Origin: Spirochaetia bacterium
GTDB taxonomy: Bacteria > Spirochaetota > Spirochaetia > PWKH01
NCBI GenBank assembly: GCA_021736545.1
Contig: JAIPFS010000107.1
Location: 1 to 5,701, forward strand
DNA: 5,701 nt
Reading direction: 5' to 3'
Part shown: in pieces, positions 1-5,223 of the stretch
Position numbering within the stretch: position 1 is the first letter of the stretch
Layout: each line of letters begins with the position of its first letter
The notes under the pieces: generated by a model
The model's database searches: none
The model's input: only the letters and a program-made list of their open reading frames with translations
Told to the model about the DNA's origin: nothing
Translations under genes and position numbers: made by a program

Positions 1-376
1 GAAGCGCTGCACGAATTCTGAGAAATAATTCCTGGAAATTAAAAGGTTTGGTTATATAATCATCAGCTCCACCTTCAAGTCCGTTAATTTTATCTTGCTC
101 TTCAGATTTTGCACTTACCATAATAACAGGTATATTCCATGTACTGGGATTTGATTTCAACTGTCTGCAAACTTCAATACCGTCGATCTCAGGCATCATA
201 ACATCAAGCAGGATAACATCAGGATGCTCTTGCTGGGCTGCTTCAAGTGCTTCTTTACCATTGTAAGTACAGATGCTTGTGTAGCCTTGAGTACGAACAT
301 TAATATCAAGCATTTGTACAATGTGTTCTTCGTCATCAACAATTAATACACGTTTACCCTCAGATAATTCTTCCAT
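1..376 (-). CDS. Response regulator, receiver domain (partial, C-terminus outside window)
   Basis: The minus strand is open from an ATG at 376 to the window edge (125 codons plus one base). The translation is a complete receiver domain. It has the acidic pair D14-D15 after the first strand (VLIVDDEE), the phospho-acceptor D58 in VILLDVMMPEIDG, the switch residue S88 in IMVSA, and K110 in the closing YITKPF motif, so all phosphorylation residues are present. By family knowledge, a sensor kinase would phosphorylate D58 and the signal would pass to an output domain or partner. The text after the receiver (FQELFLRIRAAL) is the usual lead-out into an OmpR-type or other C-terminal domain, but that part is not visible, so a single-domain CheY-like protein is also possible. 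The start is supported by AAAGGA (392 to 387 on the minus strand) ten bases upstream. It lies downstream of the ABC operon on the same strand but 277 bases away with its own candidate promoter. Confidence 0.93.
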   Translation of the reverse strand, partial: MEELSEGKRVLIVDDEEHIVQMLDINVRTQGYTSICTYNGKEALEAAQQEHPDVILLDVMMPEIDGIEVCRQLKSNPSTWNIPVIMVSAKSEEQDKINGLEGGADDYITKPFNFQELFLRIRAAL

Positions 377-412
377 GGAGCTATCATCCTTTTTATGCAA
401 GTTTAGTCTCAT

Positions 413-442
413 AGTATAAAGTATGAAGTTCACATACGTCTA
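413..442 (-). promoter_or_regulatory. Candidate sigma-70 promoter for the response regulator
   Basis: Read on the minus strand, TAGACG (442 to 437, four of six matches to TTGACA) is followed after 18 bases by TATACT (418 to 413, five of six matches to TATAAT). The predicted start near 405 gives a leader of about 30 bases before the ATG at 376, with the Shine-Dalgarno inside it. The match is reasonable but was found by eye, and readthrough from the ABC operon could also supply transcript. Confidence 0.45.
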
Positions 443-483
443 GTTTAACTCACTCCCCCTTAACTGGATCAGGGTGTTATTGT

Positions 484-549
484 TGATGCGTGTGCATCAG
501 CAATGCGGTTCCTTCGGCATCAGCAATGCAGTTCCTTCGGCATCAGCCA
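484..549. repeat. 23-bp direct tandem repeat (two full copies, one partial) with flanking palindrome
   Basis: Copies at 495-517 and 518-540 are identical except for one base (gcggtt versus gcagtt), and a third copy begins at 541 (CATCAGC) and decays. Just before the array, TGATGC-GTGT-GCATCA (484-499) is a perfect 6-bp inverted repeat whose right arm overlaps the first repeat. The period is not a multiple of three and the minus-strand reading stops after 17 codons, so the array is unlikely to be coding. Confidence 0.85.
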
Positions 550-583
550 TCTGTAAAGACAGGTTCGAGGCTTACAGAAAAAT

Positions 584-650
584 CAGCAGCTGAAAAGATA
601 ACAGCAGCTGAAAAAGATAACAGCGGCGGAAAAAGATAACCAGCGCAGCT
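584..650. repeat. 19-bp imperfect tandem array beside the ATPase stop codon
   Basis: Three successive units start CAGCAGCTG or CAGCGGCGG and end in GAAAAAGATAA: 584-601 (18 bases, one A shorter), 602-620 and 621-639. A truncated fourth unit (CAGCGCAGC) runs into the ATPase stop region. On the mRNA strand each unit gives a GUUAUCUUUUU-like pyrimidine run after a CAGC-rich stretch. The 12-base core CAGCAGCTGAAA recurs with one change (CAGCAGTTGAAA) in the gap upstream of the permease. Confidence 0.82.
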
Positions 651-655
651 TATCT
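630..655 (-). terminator. Weak terminator-like hairpin overlapping the ATPase stop
   Basis: On the mRNA strand, AGATAA (655 to 650, including the last two bases of the TAG stop) pairs with TTATCT (639 to 634) across a ten-base loop, and four more Ts follow. The stem is AU-rich and only 6 bp long, so termination would be inefficient. The following repeat units carry further U runs that might add to it. No stronger intrinsic terminator was seen between the ATPase and the response regulator. Confidence 0.25.
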
Positions 656-1766
656 ATGCCAACATCCCGATTGCAATATTACGTTCACTTTCAACATCAA
701 ACAAAACATATTTTTTAGCATGAAAAGCTATCTTTACTTTATTTCCAATCTTGAAATCTACCCCGCCGAAAACGACACAGGTAAGAATAAGTCCATGGAT
801 ATCAAGCTTTACAATAGTTTCCATTCCCGAGGGTAGTGTTGAATATACCGCTGCTTCAATAATTCCATCATCAGAAATTTCAATATCCTCGGGACGAATA
901 CCGAGATACAATTTCTTCTCTTTTGGTATGGTAATACTGGATGTTACTGGAGTGAAAAGCAGTTTTATATATTTACTGTTAAGTTTTATCTCATCAAGAT
1001 TAACCTGTTCTCCAGTCATCTCCAGCATATTGATATTCGGACTACCGACAAAATCTGCCACAAAATAATTTGATGGATTATGATAAATATCCAAAGGCGG
1101 TTCATACTGCTGCAGCAGCCCCTCTTTCAGTAGACAGATCTTTGACGAAAGCGTCATTGCCTCCAGCTGATCATGAGTAACATAGACAAATGTTGAACCA
1201 GTCTCGACATGCAGGCGTTTAAGCTCAGTCCTCATTTCCATTCTCAGTTTTGCATCAAGATTACTTAGCGGCTCATCCATAAATAGAATTTTTGGACCTG
1301 TAGCCAAAGTCCTTGCTATAGCCACTCTCTGCTGCTGTCCGCCAGATAATTCGGATGGGTACCTATCATGGAATTCGGAAATCTTGAGCATTGTAAGGAG
1401 TTCTTCAACCCGTGTTCGAATACGCTCTTTATCCCATTTGAGGTTCTCCAAACCAAAAGCAATATTTTTATACACTGTCATATGCGGCCAAAGTGCATAA
1501 TTCTGAAATAGAAATCCAACATTTCTTTTATCTGGGGAAATATCAATACCCTGATCAGCAGAAAAAACACATGTATCATCTATATAGATATTTCCTTCTG
1601 TCGGGGTCTCTAATCCAGCTATCATTCTTAAGGTAGTTGTTTTGCCGCAGCCTGAAGGACCAAGCAGGGTGACAAATTCTCCGTCCTGAATTTCAATATT
1701 CAGATCATCAACAGCAACAGCTTTGCCAAAACGTTTCGTTACATGATTTAATCGTATATGCGGCAT
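654..1766 (-). CDS. ABC transporter ATP-binding protein, FbpC/PotA/MalK type
   Basis: This 370-residue cytoplasmic ATPase would power the importer encoded just upstream. All nucleotide-binding motifs are intact: a possible A-loop aromatic F13, Walker A GPSGCGKT (36-43), Q-loop Q88 in FLFQNYALWPHMTV, signature LSGGQQQR (140-147), Walker B ILFMDEP (160-166, D164 and catalytic E165), D-loop SNLD (168-171) and switch H198 in YVTHDQ. After the ATPase core, residues about 219-245 (QQYEPPLDIYHNP, then FVADFVGSPNIN) and LGIRPEDIEI (288-297) mark the MalK/PotA-type C-terminal TOBE-like regulatory domain; the length is normal for this subfamily. The ATG starts one base after the permease stop, and AGGAGG inside the permease's last codons serves as its Shine-Dalgarno, so the two are probably translationally coupled. 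Sequence alone does not separate ferric iron, phosphonate, polyamine or sugar-phosphate ATPases in this group. Confidence 0.96.
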   Translation of the reverse strand: MPHIRLNHVTKRFGKAVAVDDLNIEIQDGEFVTLLGPSGCGKTTTLRMIAGLETPTEGNIYIDDTCVFSADQGIDISPDKRNVGFLFQNYALWPHMTVYKNIAFGLENLKWDKERIRTRVEELLTMLKISEFHDRYPSELSGGQQQRVAIARTLATGPKILFMDEPLSNLDAKLRMEMRTELKRLHVETGSTFVYVTHDQLEAMTLSSKICLLKEGLLQQYEPPLDIYHNPSNYFVADFVGSPNINMLEMTGEQVNLDEIKLNSKYIKLLFTPVTSSITIPKEKKLYLGIRPEDIEISDDGIIEAAVYSTLPSGMETIVKLDIHGLILTCVVFGGVDFKIGNKVKIAFHAKKYVLFDVESERNIAIGMLA

Positions 1767-1767
1767 C

Positions 1768-3561
1768 CTACTGCCCTCCTATTCCTTTGTCGATTGATGC
1801 TCCTGTTACTTTGTTTACCACTACATTACTGGTAACAACAAAGAGAACGATGAGCAGATTAATAGCGTTTGCATATTGGTTCCAGCCTTTCTCATTATAT
1901 TGGAACAGCATGGTTGTCAAAATCCGTGTTGAGGGAGTAACAAGAAGGATAAACAGAGAAAGTTCCCTCATGCATGAAATAAAGGGAAGAAGATATCCTG
2001 AAAGAAAACTTGATTTCTGGATCGGAATGATTATTCGCATCATCCTTTTTCCCCAGCTGATACCTTGTATGATTCCTGCCTCCTCTATTTCATTACTTAA
2101 TTGATGCATGGCTCCGACACTTGCTCGAGATGCAAAAGGAAGATACTTTACTGACCCCACTAAAACGAGTAATGCGAATGTTCCATATAATGGAGGAATA
2201 AATCCTCTTCTTACGGCGAACATTGAGAGATAAATTGCTCCAAATGCCATACTCGGCATAAGATACGGAAAGAAAGCAAGATTGTTTACCATTGTGGAAA
2301 GTTTGGTATTTTTCTTTTTGACTATGGCATAACCGGCAAGAATCCCTACGGAACCAGAAATAAATGCAACTAAGACAGACAGGCGAACACTATTCCATAA
2401 TCCACGATAAATTGCAGGATTACGAAGTATACCCGGCTCGCTATTGGCAATTTCAGGACTGCCTTTTCCCACCCAGAAAACCGTTGAAAGATTATCAAAA
2501 GAATAATTTCCCGGTTCCATGATAAATGATTCAAGAGCAAAAGAAAGAAGCGGTACAATACACACAATTATAACAAATGCCATGAGAAAAACTGATATAG
2601 GCATGCGTAACGATCGAAGCTTTATTAATGCAATATTTGAACTTTTACCGGTAATTGTGGTAAATGATTTTCGTTTCCCTATAATTCTTTGATTTATACC
2701 GAGAATCATGATGCCGATGGCAATCATGATGAGTGCCATGATGTATCCGTAGCCCGGGTTAAGGCCATTCAGAGTTCTGTACATTTGCGTTGTCAGCACT
2801 TGAAACCGTACAGAAGTTCCAAGAAAAGCTGGTACGGCAAAAGCACTCATTGCACTTGAGAACACGAGTAGAAATGTAGAGAGCATGGCAGGTAGTACGA
2901 TTGGAATTGTTATTTTTCTCATGATCTTCATTCGCCCGGCTTTAAGAATCACTGCTGCTTCTTCGAGGTTCGCATCCATATTACGAAGGATCCCCCCAAC
3001 AAGAATATACGCAAAGGGAGCATAATGCAGCCCGAGTACTACAACGATAGGAAAAAAACCGTAGGCAAACCAGTTTGCTGTTTCAATTCCAGTAAGTGCT
3101 GTAAATATTCCCGGAGCACCGCCTACTAATGAATTCTTAAAAAAATTCAGCCAGGCCATGGCCAATGTCCAGGAAGGCATGATATAGGGAAAAATAAAGA
3201 GGGTTGATATTATTCCCTTGTACCGCATATTTGTACGGGTAACAAGCCAGGCAACCATACCTCCAAGGGTAATGGCAATGAAGCAGGTGCCGAAGGCTAC
3301 ATAAATCGTATTCAGAAATGGCTCATAGAATATTTTCCTGCTTGCTGAAGAAAAAAGTACTTTAGTCCAGTGATATAAGGTAAAATCTCCAACCTGTGAT
3401 CCCTTCACCCGCATTAGTTCAGCCTGATGTACGGTGAAAGTATCAAGTATGATCGTAATCATAGGAATAACTGTGAGGTATATCAGGATAAAAGCAAGTG
3501 AGACTAGAATAATGTTATGCGGCTTTTTTATGAATGTTTTAAACCTGTTTTTTGTATTCAC
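1768..3561 (-). CDS. ABC transporter permease, fused two-domain FbpB/AfuB type
   Basis: This 597-residue inner-membrane protein forms the whole translocation channel. By eye there are about twelve hydrophobic segments in two halves of six: roughly 16-39, 85-108, 117-139, 169-190, 224-246 and 270-290, then 321-345, 393-414, 424-448, 456-475, 517-540 and 563-583. Each half has an EAA coupling loop that contacts the ATPase: LEEAAVILKAG through TIPIVLP (199-224) and IEEAGIIQG through IIIP (492-513). The second keeps the conserved glycine six residues after the glutamate (E494, G500); the first has K207 there, with a glycine two residues later. The start is GTG at 3561, with GAGGA nine bases upstream; the frame stays open further upstream but has no ATG, GTG or TTG. 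The length is on the long side for fused FbpB-like permeases. The gene follows the binding-protein gene after a 255-base gap and abuts the ATPase gene. Family assignment is firm; substrate is not. Confidence 0.95.
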   Translation of the reverse strand: MNTKNRFKTFIKKPHNIILVSLAFILIYLTVIPMITIILDTFTVHQAELMRVKGSQVGDFTLYHWTKVLFSSASRKIFYEPFLNTIYVAFGTCFIAITLGGMVAWLVTRTNMRYKGIISTLFIFPYIMPSWTLAMAWLNFFKNSLVGGAPGIFTALTGIETANWFAYGFFPIVVVLGLHYAPFAYILVGGILRNMDANLEEAAVILKAGRMKIMRKITIPIVLPAMLSTFLLVFSSAMSAFAVPAFLGTSVRFQVLTTQMYRTLNGLNPGYGYIMALIMIAIGIMILGINQRIIGKRKSFTTITGKSSNIALIKLRSLRMPISVFLMAFVIIVCIVPLLSFALESFIMEPGNYSFDNLSTVFWVGKGSPEIANSEPGILRNPAIYRGLWNSVRLSVLVAFISGSVGILAGYAIVKKKNTKLSTMVNNLAFFPYLMPSMAFGAIYLSMFAVRRGFIPPLYGTFALLVLVGSVKYLPFASRASVGAMHQLSNEIEEAGIIQGISWGKRMMRIIIPIQKSSFLSGYLLPFISCMRELSLFILLVTPSTRILTTMLFQYNEKGWNQYANAINLLIVLFVVTSNVVVNKVTGASIDKGIGGQ

Positions 3562-3570
3562 AATAGGTAA

Positions 3571-3575
3571 TCCTC
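3571..3575 (-). promoter_or_regulatory. Shine-Dalgarno that fixes the GTG start of the permease
   Basis: GAGGA on the minus strand lies nine bases before GTG at 3561. It decides the start because the upstream in-frame codons offer no ATG, GTG or TTG before a TAG near 3684. Confidence 0.6.
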
Positions 3576-3621
3576 GACGTCTAAGTCGTATTTTGAATCT
3601 GCTTATGCAGATCTCATAGTT

Positions 3622-3675
3622 AATGATGCCAATGATGCAAATGATAAAAATTATACAAATGATGCCAATGATGCA
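3622..3675. repeat. 9-bp tandem array (six units) upstream of the permease
   Basis: Six contiguous 9-base units fit in register: AATGATGCC, AATGATGCA, AATGATAAA, AATTATACA, AATGATGCC, AATGATGCA. The outer pairs are identical, giving a perfect 19-base direct repeat at 3622-3640 and 3658-3676 (period 36); the two middle units have diverged. Nine being a multiple of three, the array is open in several frames on both strands. On the minus strand it is in frame with the permease and reads as a Cys/Gly-Ile-Ile repeat, although no canonical start precedes it. Confidence 0.82.
3650..3655 (-). promoter_or_regulatory. Perfect -10 hexamer, possible internal promoter for permease and ATPase
   Basis: The minus strand shows TATAAT exactly, inside the third and fourth units of the 9-bp array, about 90 bases before the permease GTG. 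The -35 position is poor (TCTTGC at 17-base spacing), so this may be chance created by drift of the repeat. Confidence 0.2.
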
Positions 3676-3692
3676 AGAATTCTATAGTAAAA

Positions 3693-3738
3693 CAGCAGTT
3701 GAAACAGCAGTTGAAACAGCCGGAACTATTTCAACTGC
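3693..3738 (-). repeat. 12-bp tandem repeat forming an intercistronic hairpin
   Basis: CAGCAGTTGAAA occurs twice in tandem (3693-3704 and 3705-3716), and an inverted partner TTTCAACTGC lies at 3729-3738. In the mRNA, GCAGUUGAAA from the inverted copy can form a perfect 10-bp stem with 3716 to 3707 (12-base loop), or equally with the second copy at 3704 to 3695. The structure lies between the binding-protein stop and the permease start, with no U run directly after it. It is therefore better read as a possible RNA-stabilising or processing element than as an intrinsic terminator. Confidence 0.65.
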
Positions 3739-3767
3739 ATCCCAGCAGAATACATGTATTTGATATT

Positions 3768-3787
3768 AATAATCACGCTTGATCATT
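3768..3787 (-). other. Short hairpin downstream of the binding-protein gene
   Basis: On the mRNA strand AAUGAUCA and UGAUUAUU pair over eight positions, including one G-U wobble, with the loop AGCG. Six As precede it and no U tract follows, so for the operon transcript it is not a classic terminator. Seen from the plus strand it carries a T run but has an A-C mismatch. The palindrome ATACATGTAT (3750-3759), partly repeated at 3794-3801, flanks it. Confidence 0.4.
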
Positions 3788-3801
3788 TTTTCTATACATG
3801 T

Positions 3802-3828
3802 TTTAGTAAATATAATTTAGTAAATATA
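3802..3828. repeat. 13-base direct repeat, period 14, across the binding-protein stop
   Basis: TTTAGTAAATATA occurs at 3802-3814 and again at 3816-3828. The right-hand copy contains the final Ile-Tyr codons and the TAA stop of the binding protein; the left-hand copy is just past the stop. It looks like a small tandem duplication at the gene end that left the reading frame intact. Confidence 0.7.
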
Positions 3829-4965
3829 CTCGTTTAGAAATTCTTCAACATTGGCTCTGTTTTCAAAACAGTATGCAGGGTCTTCTTCAACAAGAATATC
3901 AACCCAAGTTGTCATAGGATAATCGCCTTCCTGAATAGGAACATTCGGATTTGAGGAATATGTTCCCATATCTGAACTCCAAGGTTGAAATCCTTCTTCT
4001 GTTAAGAGATATTCAATAAAGAGTTTAGCTGCATTCGGATGTCTGGCATTGGTACTCATGAGCAGATAAATTGGATAGTAAAATCCGGAAAATGGTTTCA
4101 TATCCATTATCGGCTGTAAAGCAAGATTTTTGCTTTCTACATAGCGAAGTTTTGAAAAAACAAACAACCCGGCATTATTTTTCTTGTTCTGGCCCTTGAT
4201 CCCGATACTTTCAGCTGTTTTTGTATCAGAGGTAGTAATAACTAATTCGTTTTCAAATATAGCTTTAATCCACTCGTAACCCGCATTTGGTGTTGTAAGG
4301 CTTATTTCTTCGCCAAAATAATCTTTGTAAGCATCCGCAATTTGTTCAGCTATCTCAGGTTTAGTTACCATGGTCATAAAATTAGCATTTACACTTTCTT
4401 GAAAGGGATTCTTGAATTGAAAATTACCAGCCCATTCGGGAGTCGTGATTTCCCAAATATTTGTAAAGGGGCTTTCCGTAGATAGTTCATTATTGAAGAT
4501 GAATAATTTGTTTATGAAGGACATAACAAGTGGATTTTGGAATTTTTCCGGAATAACAGTTTTCATTGATTCAGGAACATAATTATAGAGGTAGTTCAGA
4601 TTGATTAGCTCACCCATTACTCTTCCACCATCCTGAGCAATTACAAAGTCTGCACCTGCTGCTCCTGTACTTCCTTCTTTTGATACTTTTTCAATCAATT
4701 CAAAGTCTTTTAAATTAGTATCTACTACTTCAATACCATATTTTTCTTCAAAACCTACAGCTGCCTTTGCAATTCTGCTTGTAATTGAATAAACGACAAC
4801 TTTACCTTCTTCCTGAGCGGCTGCAACCAGCTCTTCATGAGTTTCCGGGGTTTCAGGAAGTGCAGGTTCAGCAGTTTTTTCCTGTGATCCAGCTGCGAAA
4901 ATCATTGCACTTGCTGTCAACATAGCACAGAACACCATAGATAAAACGCGAAGTTTCTTTTTCAT
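3817..4965 (-). CDS. Periplasmic substrate-binding protein of an FbpA/AfuA-like ABC importer
   Basis: This 382-residue protein would capture the solute outside the inner membrane and deliver it to the permease. It starts with a signal peptide: basic MKKKLR, a hydrophobic stretch to about residue 23, then FAAGSQEK, where signal peptidase I could cut after A24 or A25. The only nearby cysteine, C13, lies within the hydrophobic core and lacks a lipobox. The mature N-terminus EELVAAAQEEGKVVVYSITS (45-64) and FEEKYGIEV (72-80) are typical of the COG1840 iron-type binding proteins, as is AGADFVIAQDGG (103-114). YPIYLLMSTNARHPNAAKLF (297-316) followed by IEYLLTEEGFQPW (317-329) matches the usual C-terminal lobe. 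The ATG at 4965 has AAGGAG six bases upstream. It is the first gene of the operon, the usual place for the most abundant component. The His and Tyr-Tyr ligands of classical FbpA are not evident: YSITS replaces a YNGQH-like segment. Ferric iron is therefore not certain as the substrate. Confidence 0.95.
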   Translation of the reverse strand: MKKKLRVLSMVFCAMLTASAMIFAAGSQEKTAEPALPETPETHEELVAAAQEEGKVVVYSITSRIAKAAVGFEEKYGIEVVDTNLKDFELIEKVSKEGSTGAAGADFVIAQDGGRVMGELINLNYLYNYVPESMKTVIPEKFQNPLVMSFINKLFIFNNELSTESPFTNIWEITTPEWAGNFQFKNPFQESVNANFMTMVTKPEIAEQIADAYKDYFGEEISLTTPNAGYEWIKAIFENELVITTSDTKTAESIGIKGQNKKNNAGLFVFSKLRYVESKNLALQPIMDMKPFSGFYYPIYLLMSTNARHPNAAKLFIEYLLTEEGFQPWSSDMGTYSSNPNVPIQEGDYPMTTWVDILVEEDPAYCFENRANVEEFLNEYIY

Positions 4966-4990
4966 TCTCTTCTCCTTTATTTGGTTTTTG

Positions 4991-5004
4991 TAAGATCGTT
5001 CTTA
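4991..5004 (-). promoter_or_regulatory. Inverted repeat in leader close to the ribosome binding site
   Basis: TAAGA and TCTTA are perfect 5-bp arms around a four-base loop (ACGA on the mRNA strand), ending about 13 bases before the binding-protein Shine-Dalgarno. It could be a small mRNA hairpin or a protein site; it is short enough to be chance. Confidence 0.3.
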
Positions 5005-5005
5005 A

Positions 5006-5049
5006 AATATATCTTCACACTCTGTAGCTTGTTTCTAGTGAAGAATATT
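5006..5049 (-). promoter_or_regulatory. 12-bp bulged hairpin in the presumed operon leader
   Basis: On the mRNA strand AAUAUUCUUCAC (5049 to 5038) pairs with GUGAAGA and then, past one bulged base at 5011, AUAUU (5018 to 5006), closing a 19-base loop. The seven-base core TCTTCAC/GTGAAGA is perfect. If transcription starts near 5097 the whole element is in the leader. If the alternative promoter (TTAACA at 5072 to 5067, 16 bases, TAATAT at 5050 to 5045) is used, the left part overlaps its -10. Confidence 0.4.
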
Positions 5050-5073
5050 AGTAAGCAGTAATAATGTGTTAAA

Positions 5074-5091
5074 TGTTAAAATTTCTTAACA
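5074..5091. promoter_or_regulatory. Operator-like palindrome 2, TGTTAA-N6-TTAACA
   Basis: Inverted arms TGTTAA and TTAACA lie six bases apart; one more pair extends the symmetry (ATGTTAA/TTAACAT, 5073-5092). It matches the palindrome at 5105-5122 at 15 of 18 positions when both are read on the minus strand. An extra half-site TGTTAA lies directly beside it at 5067-5072. It would sit just downstream of the predicted transcription start. Confidence 0.6.
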
Positions 5092-5103
5092 TATAACTTA
5101 TTT

Positions 5104-5133
5104 ATGTTAAGCTCTCTTAACAGGTTTTGTCAA
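5104..5133 (-). promoter_or_regulatory. Likely sigma-70 promoter of the ABC importer operon
   Basis: On the minus strand a perfect TTGACA (5133 to 5128) is followed after 18 bases by TAACAT (5109 to 5104), with four of six matches to TATAAT. An A/T-rich tract with several A and T runs lies just upstream of the -35, like an UP element. The weak -10 is embedded in an operator-like palindrome, as is common for regulated promoters. The predicted leader is about 130 bases. A weaker alternative promoter with TAATAT at 5050 to 5045 cannot be excluded. Confidence 0.55.
5105..5122. promoter_or_regulatory. Operator-like palindrome 1, TGTTAAG-N4-CTTAACA
   Basis: Perfect 7-bp inverted arms with a four-base centre fill the spacer and overlap the -10 of the TTGACA promoter. 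A bound dimer here would block RNA polymerase. The centre is 31 bp from that of the second palindrome, about three helical turns, so both sites face the same side of the DNA. The binding protein is unknown. Confidence 0.65.
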
Positions 5134-5174
5134 TGAAAAATTTCAAATATTTTCCTTATCCTGCACAAGGTCAA

Positions 5175-5223
5175 GGTTTGGATTTTTTCTCCGAGACCAA
5201 ATCCACAATTTTTTATTTTTTTT
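5175..5223 (+). terminator. Plus-strand terminator-like hairpin with long T tract
   Basis: GGTTTGG (5175-5181) pairs with CCAAATCC (5197-5204) with one bulged T, over a 15-base loop that can itself form a small UCU/AGA stem. Four bases later come six Ts, an A and eight Ts (5209-5223). This has the form of an intrinsic terminator for plus-strand transcripts, yet no plus-strand gene is visible to its left. The T tract may simply be a low-complexity run. Confidence 0.35.

Noticed and set aside
560..577. tRNA T-arm-like GGTTCGA
   Set aside because: The flanking bases do not form the T-stem and no acceptor, D or anticodon arms are found around it on either strand.
484..650. CRISPR array or replication iterons
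   Set aside because: Units are contiguous without spacers, too few and diverged, and no cas or replication initiator gene is nearby.
751..1068. Plus-strand open frame of 105 codons
   Set aside because: It is antisense to the C-terminal part of the ATPase, has no family features and no proper start signal.
1787..2104. Plus-strand open frame of 105 codons
   Set aside because: It is antisense to the end of the permease gene, whose membrane segments and EAA loop are clear.
2370..2567. Minus-strand open frame of 65 codons
   Set aside because: It lies in another frame inside the permease gene; its hydrophobic look comes from the T-rich membrane-coding strand.
3434..3619. Plus-strand open frame of 61 codons
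   Set aside because: It is antisense to the permease start and the region carrying its Shine-Dalgarno.
3623..3763. Plus-strand 46-codon frame made of the 9-bp and 12-bp repeats
   Set aside because: No Shine-Dalgarno; openness follows from repeat periods that are multiples of three. Kept only as an observation.
4925..4931. Cys13 of the binding protein as a lipobox cysteine
   Set aside because: The preceding residues SMVF do not fit a lipobox, and the cysteine is within the hydrophobic core, well before the FAAGSQEK cleavage zone.
5105..5122. Rex-type redox operator
   Set aside because: The arms match TTGTTAA/TTAACAA only in part, and the spacing between arms is six rather than four bases in both copies.
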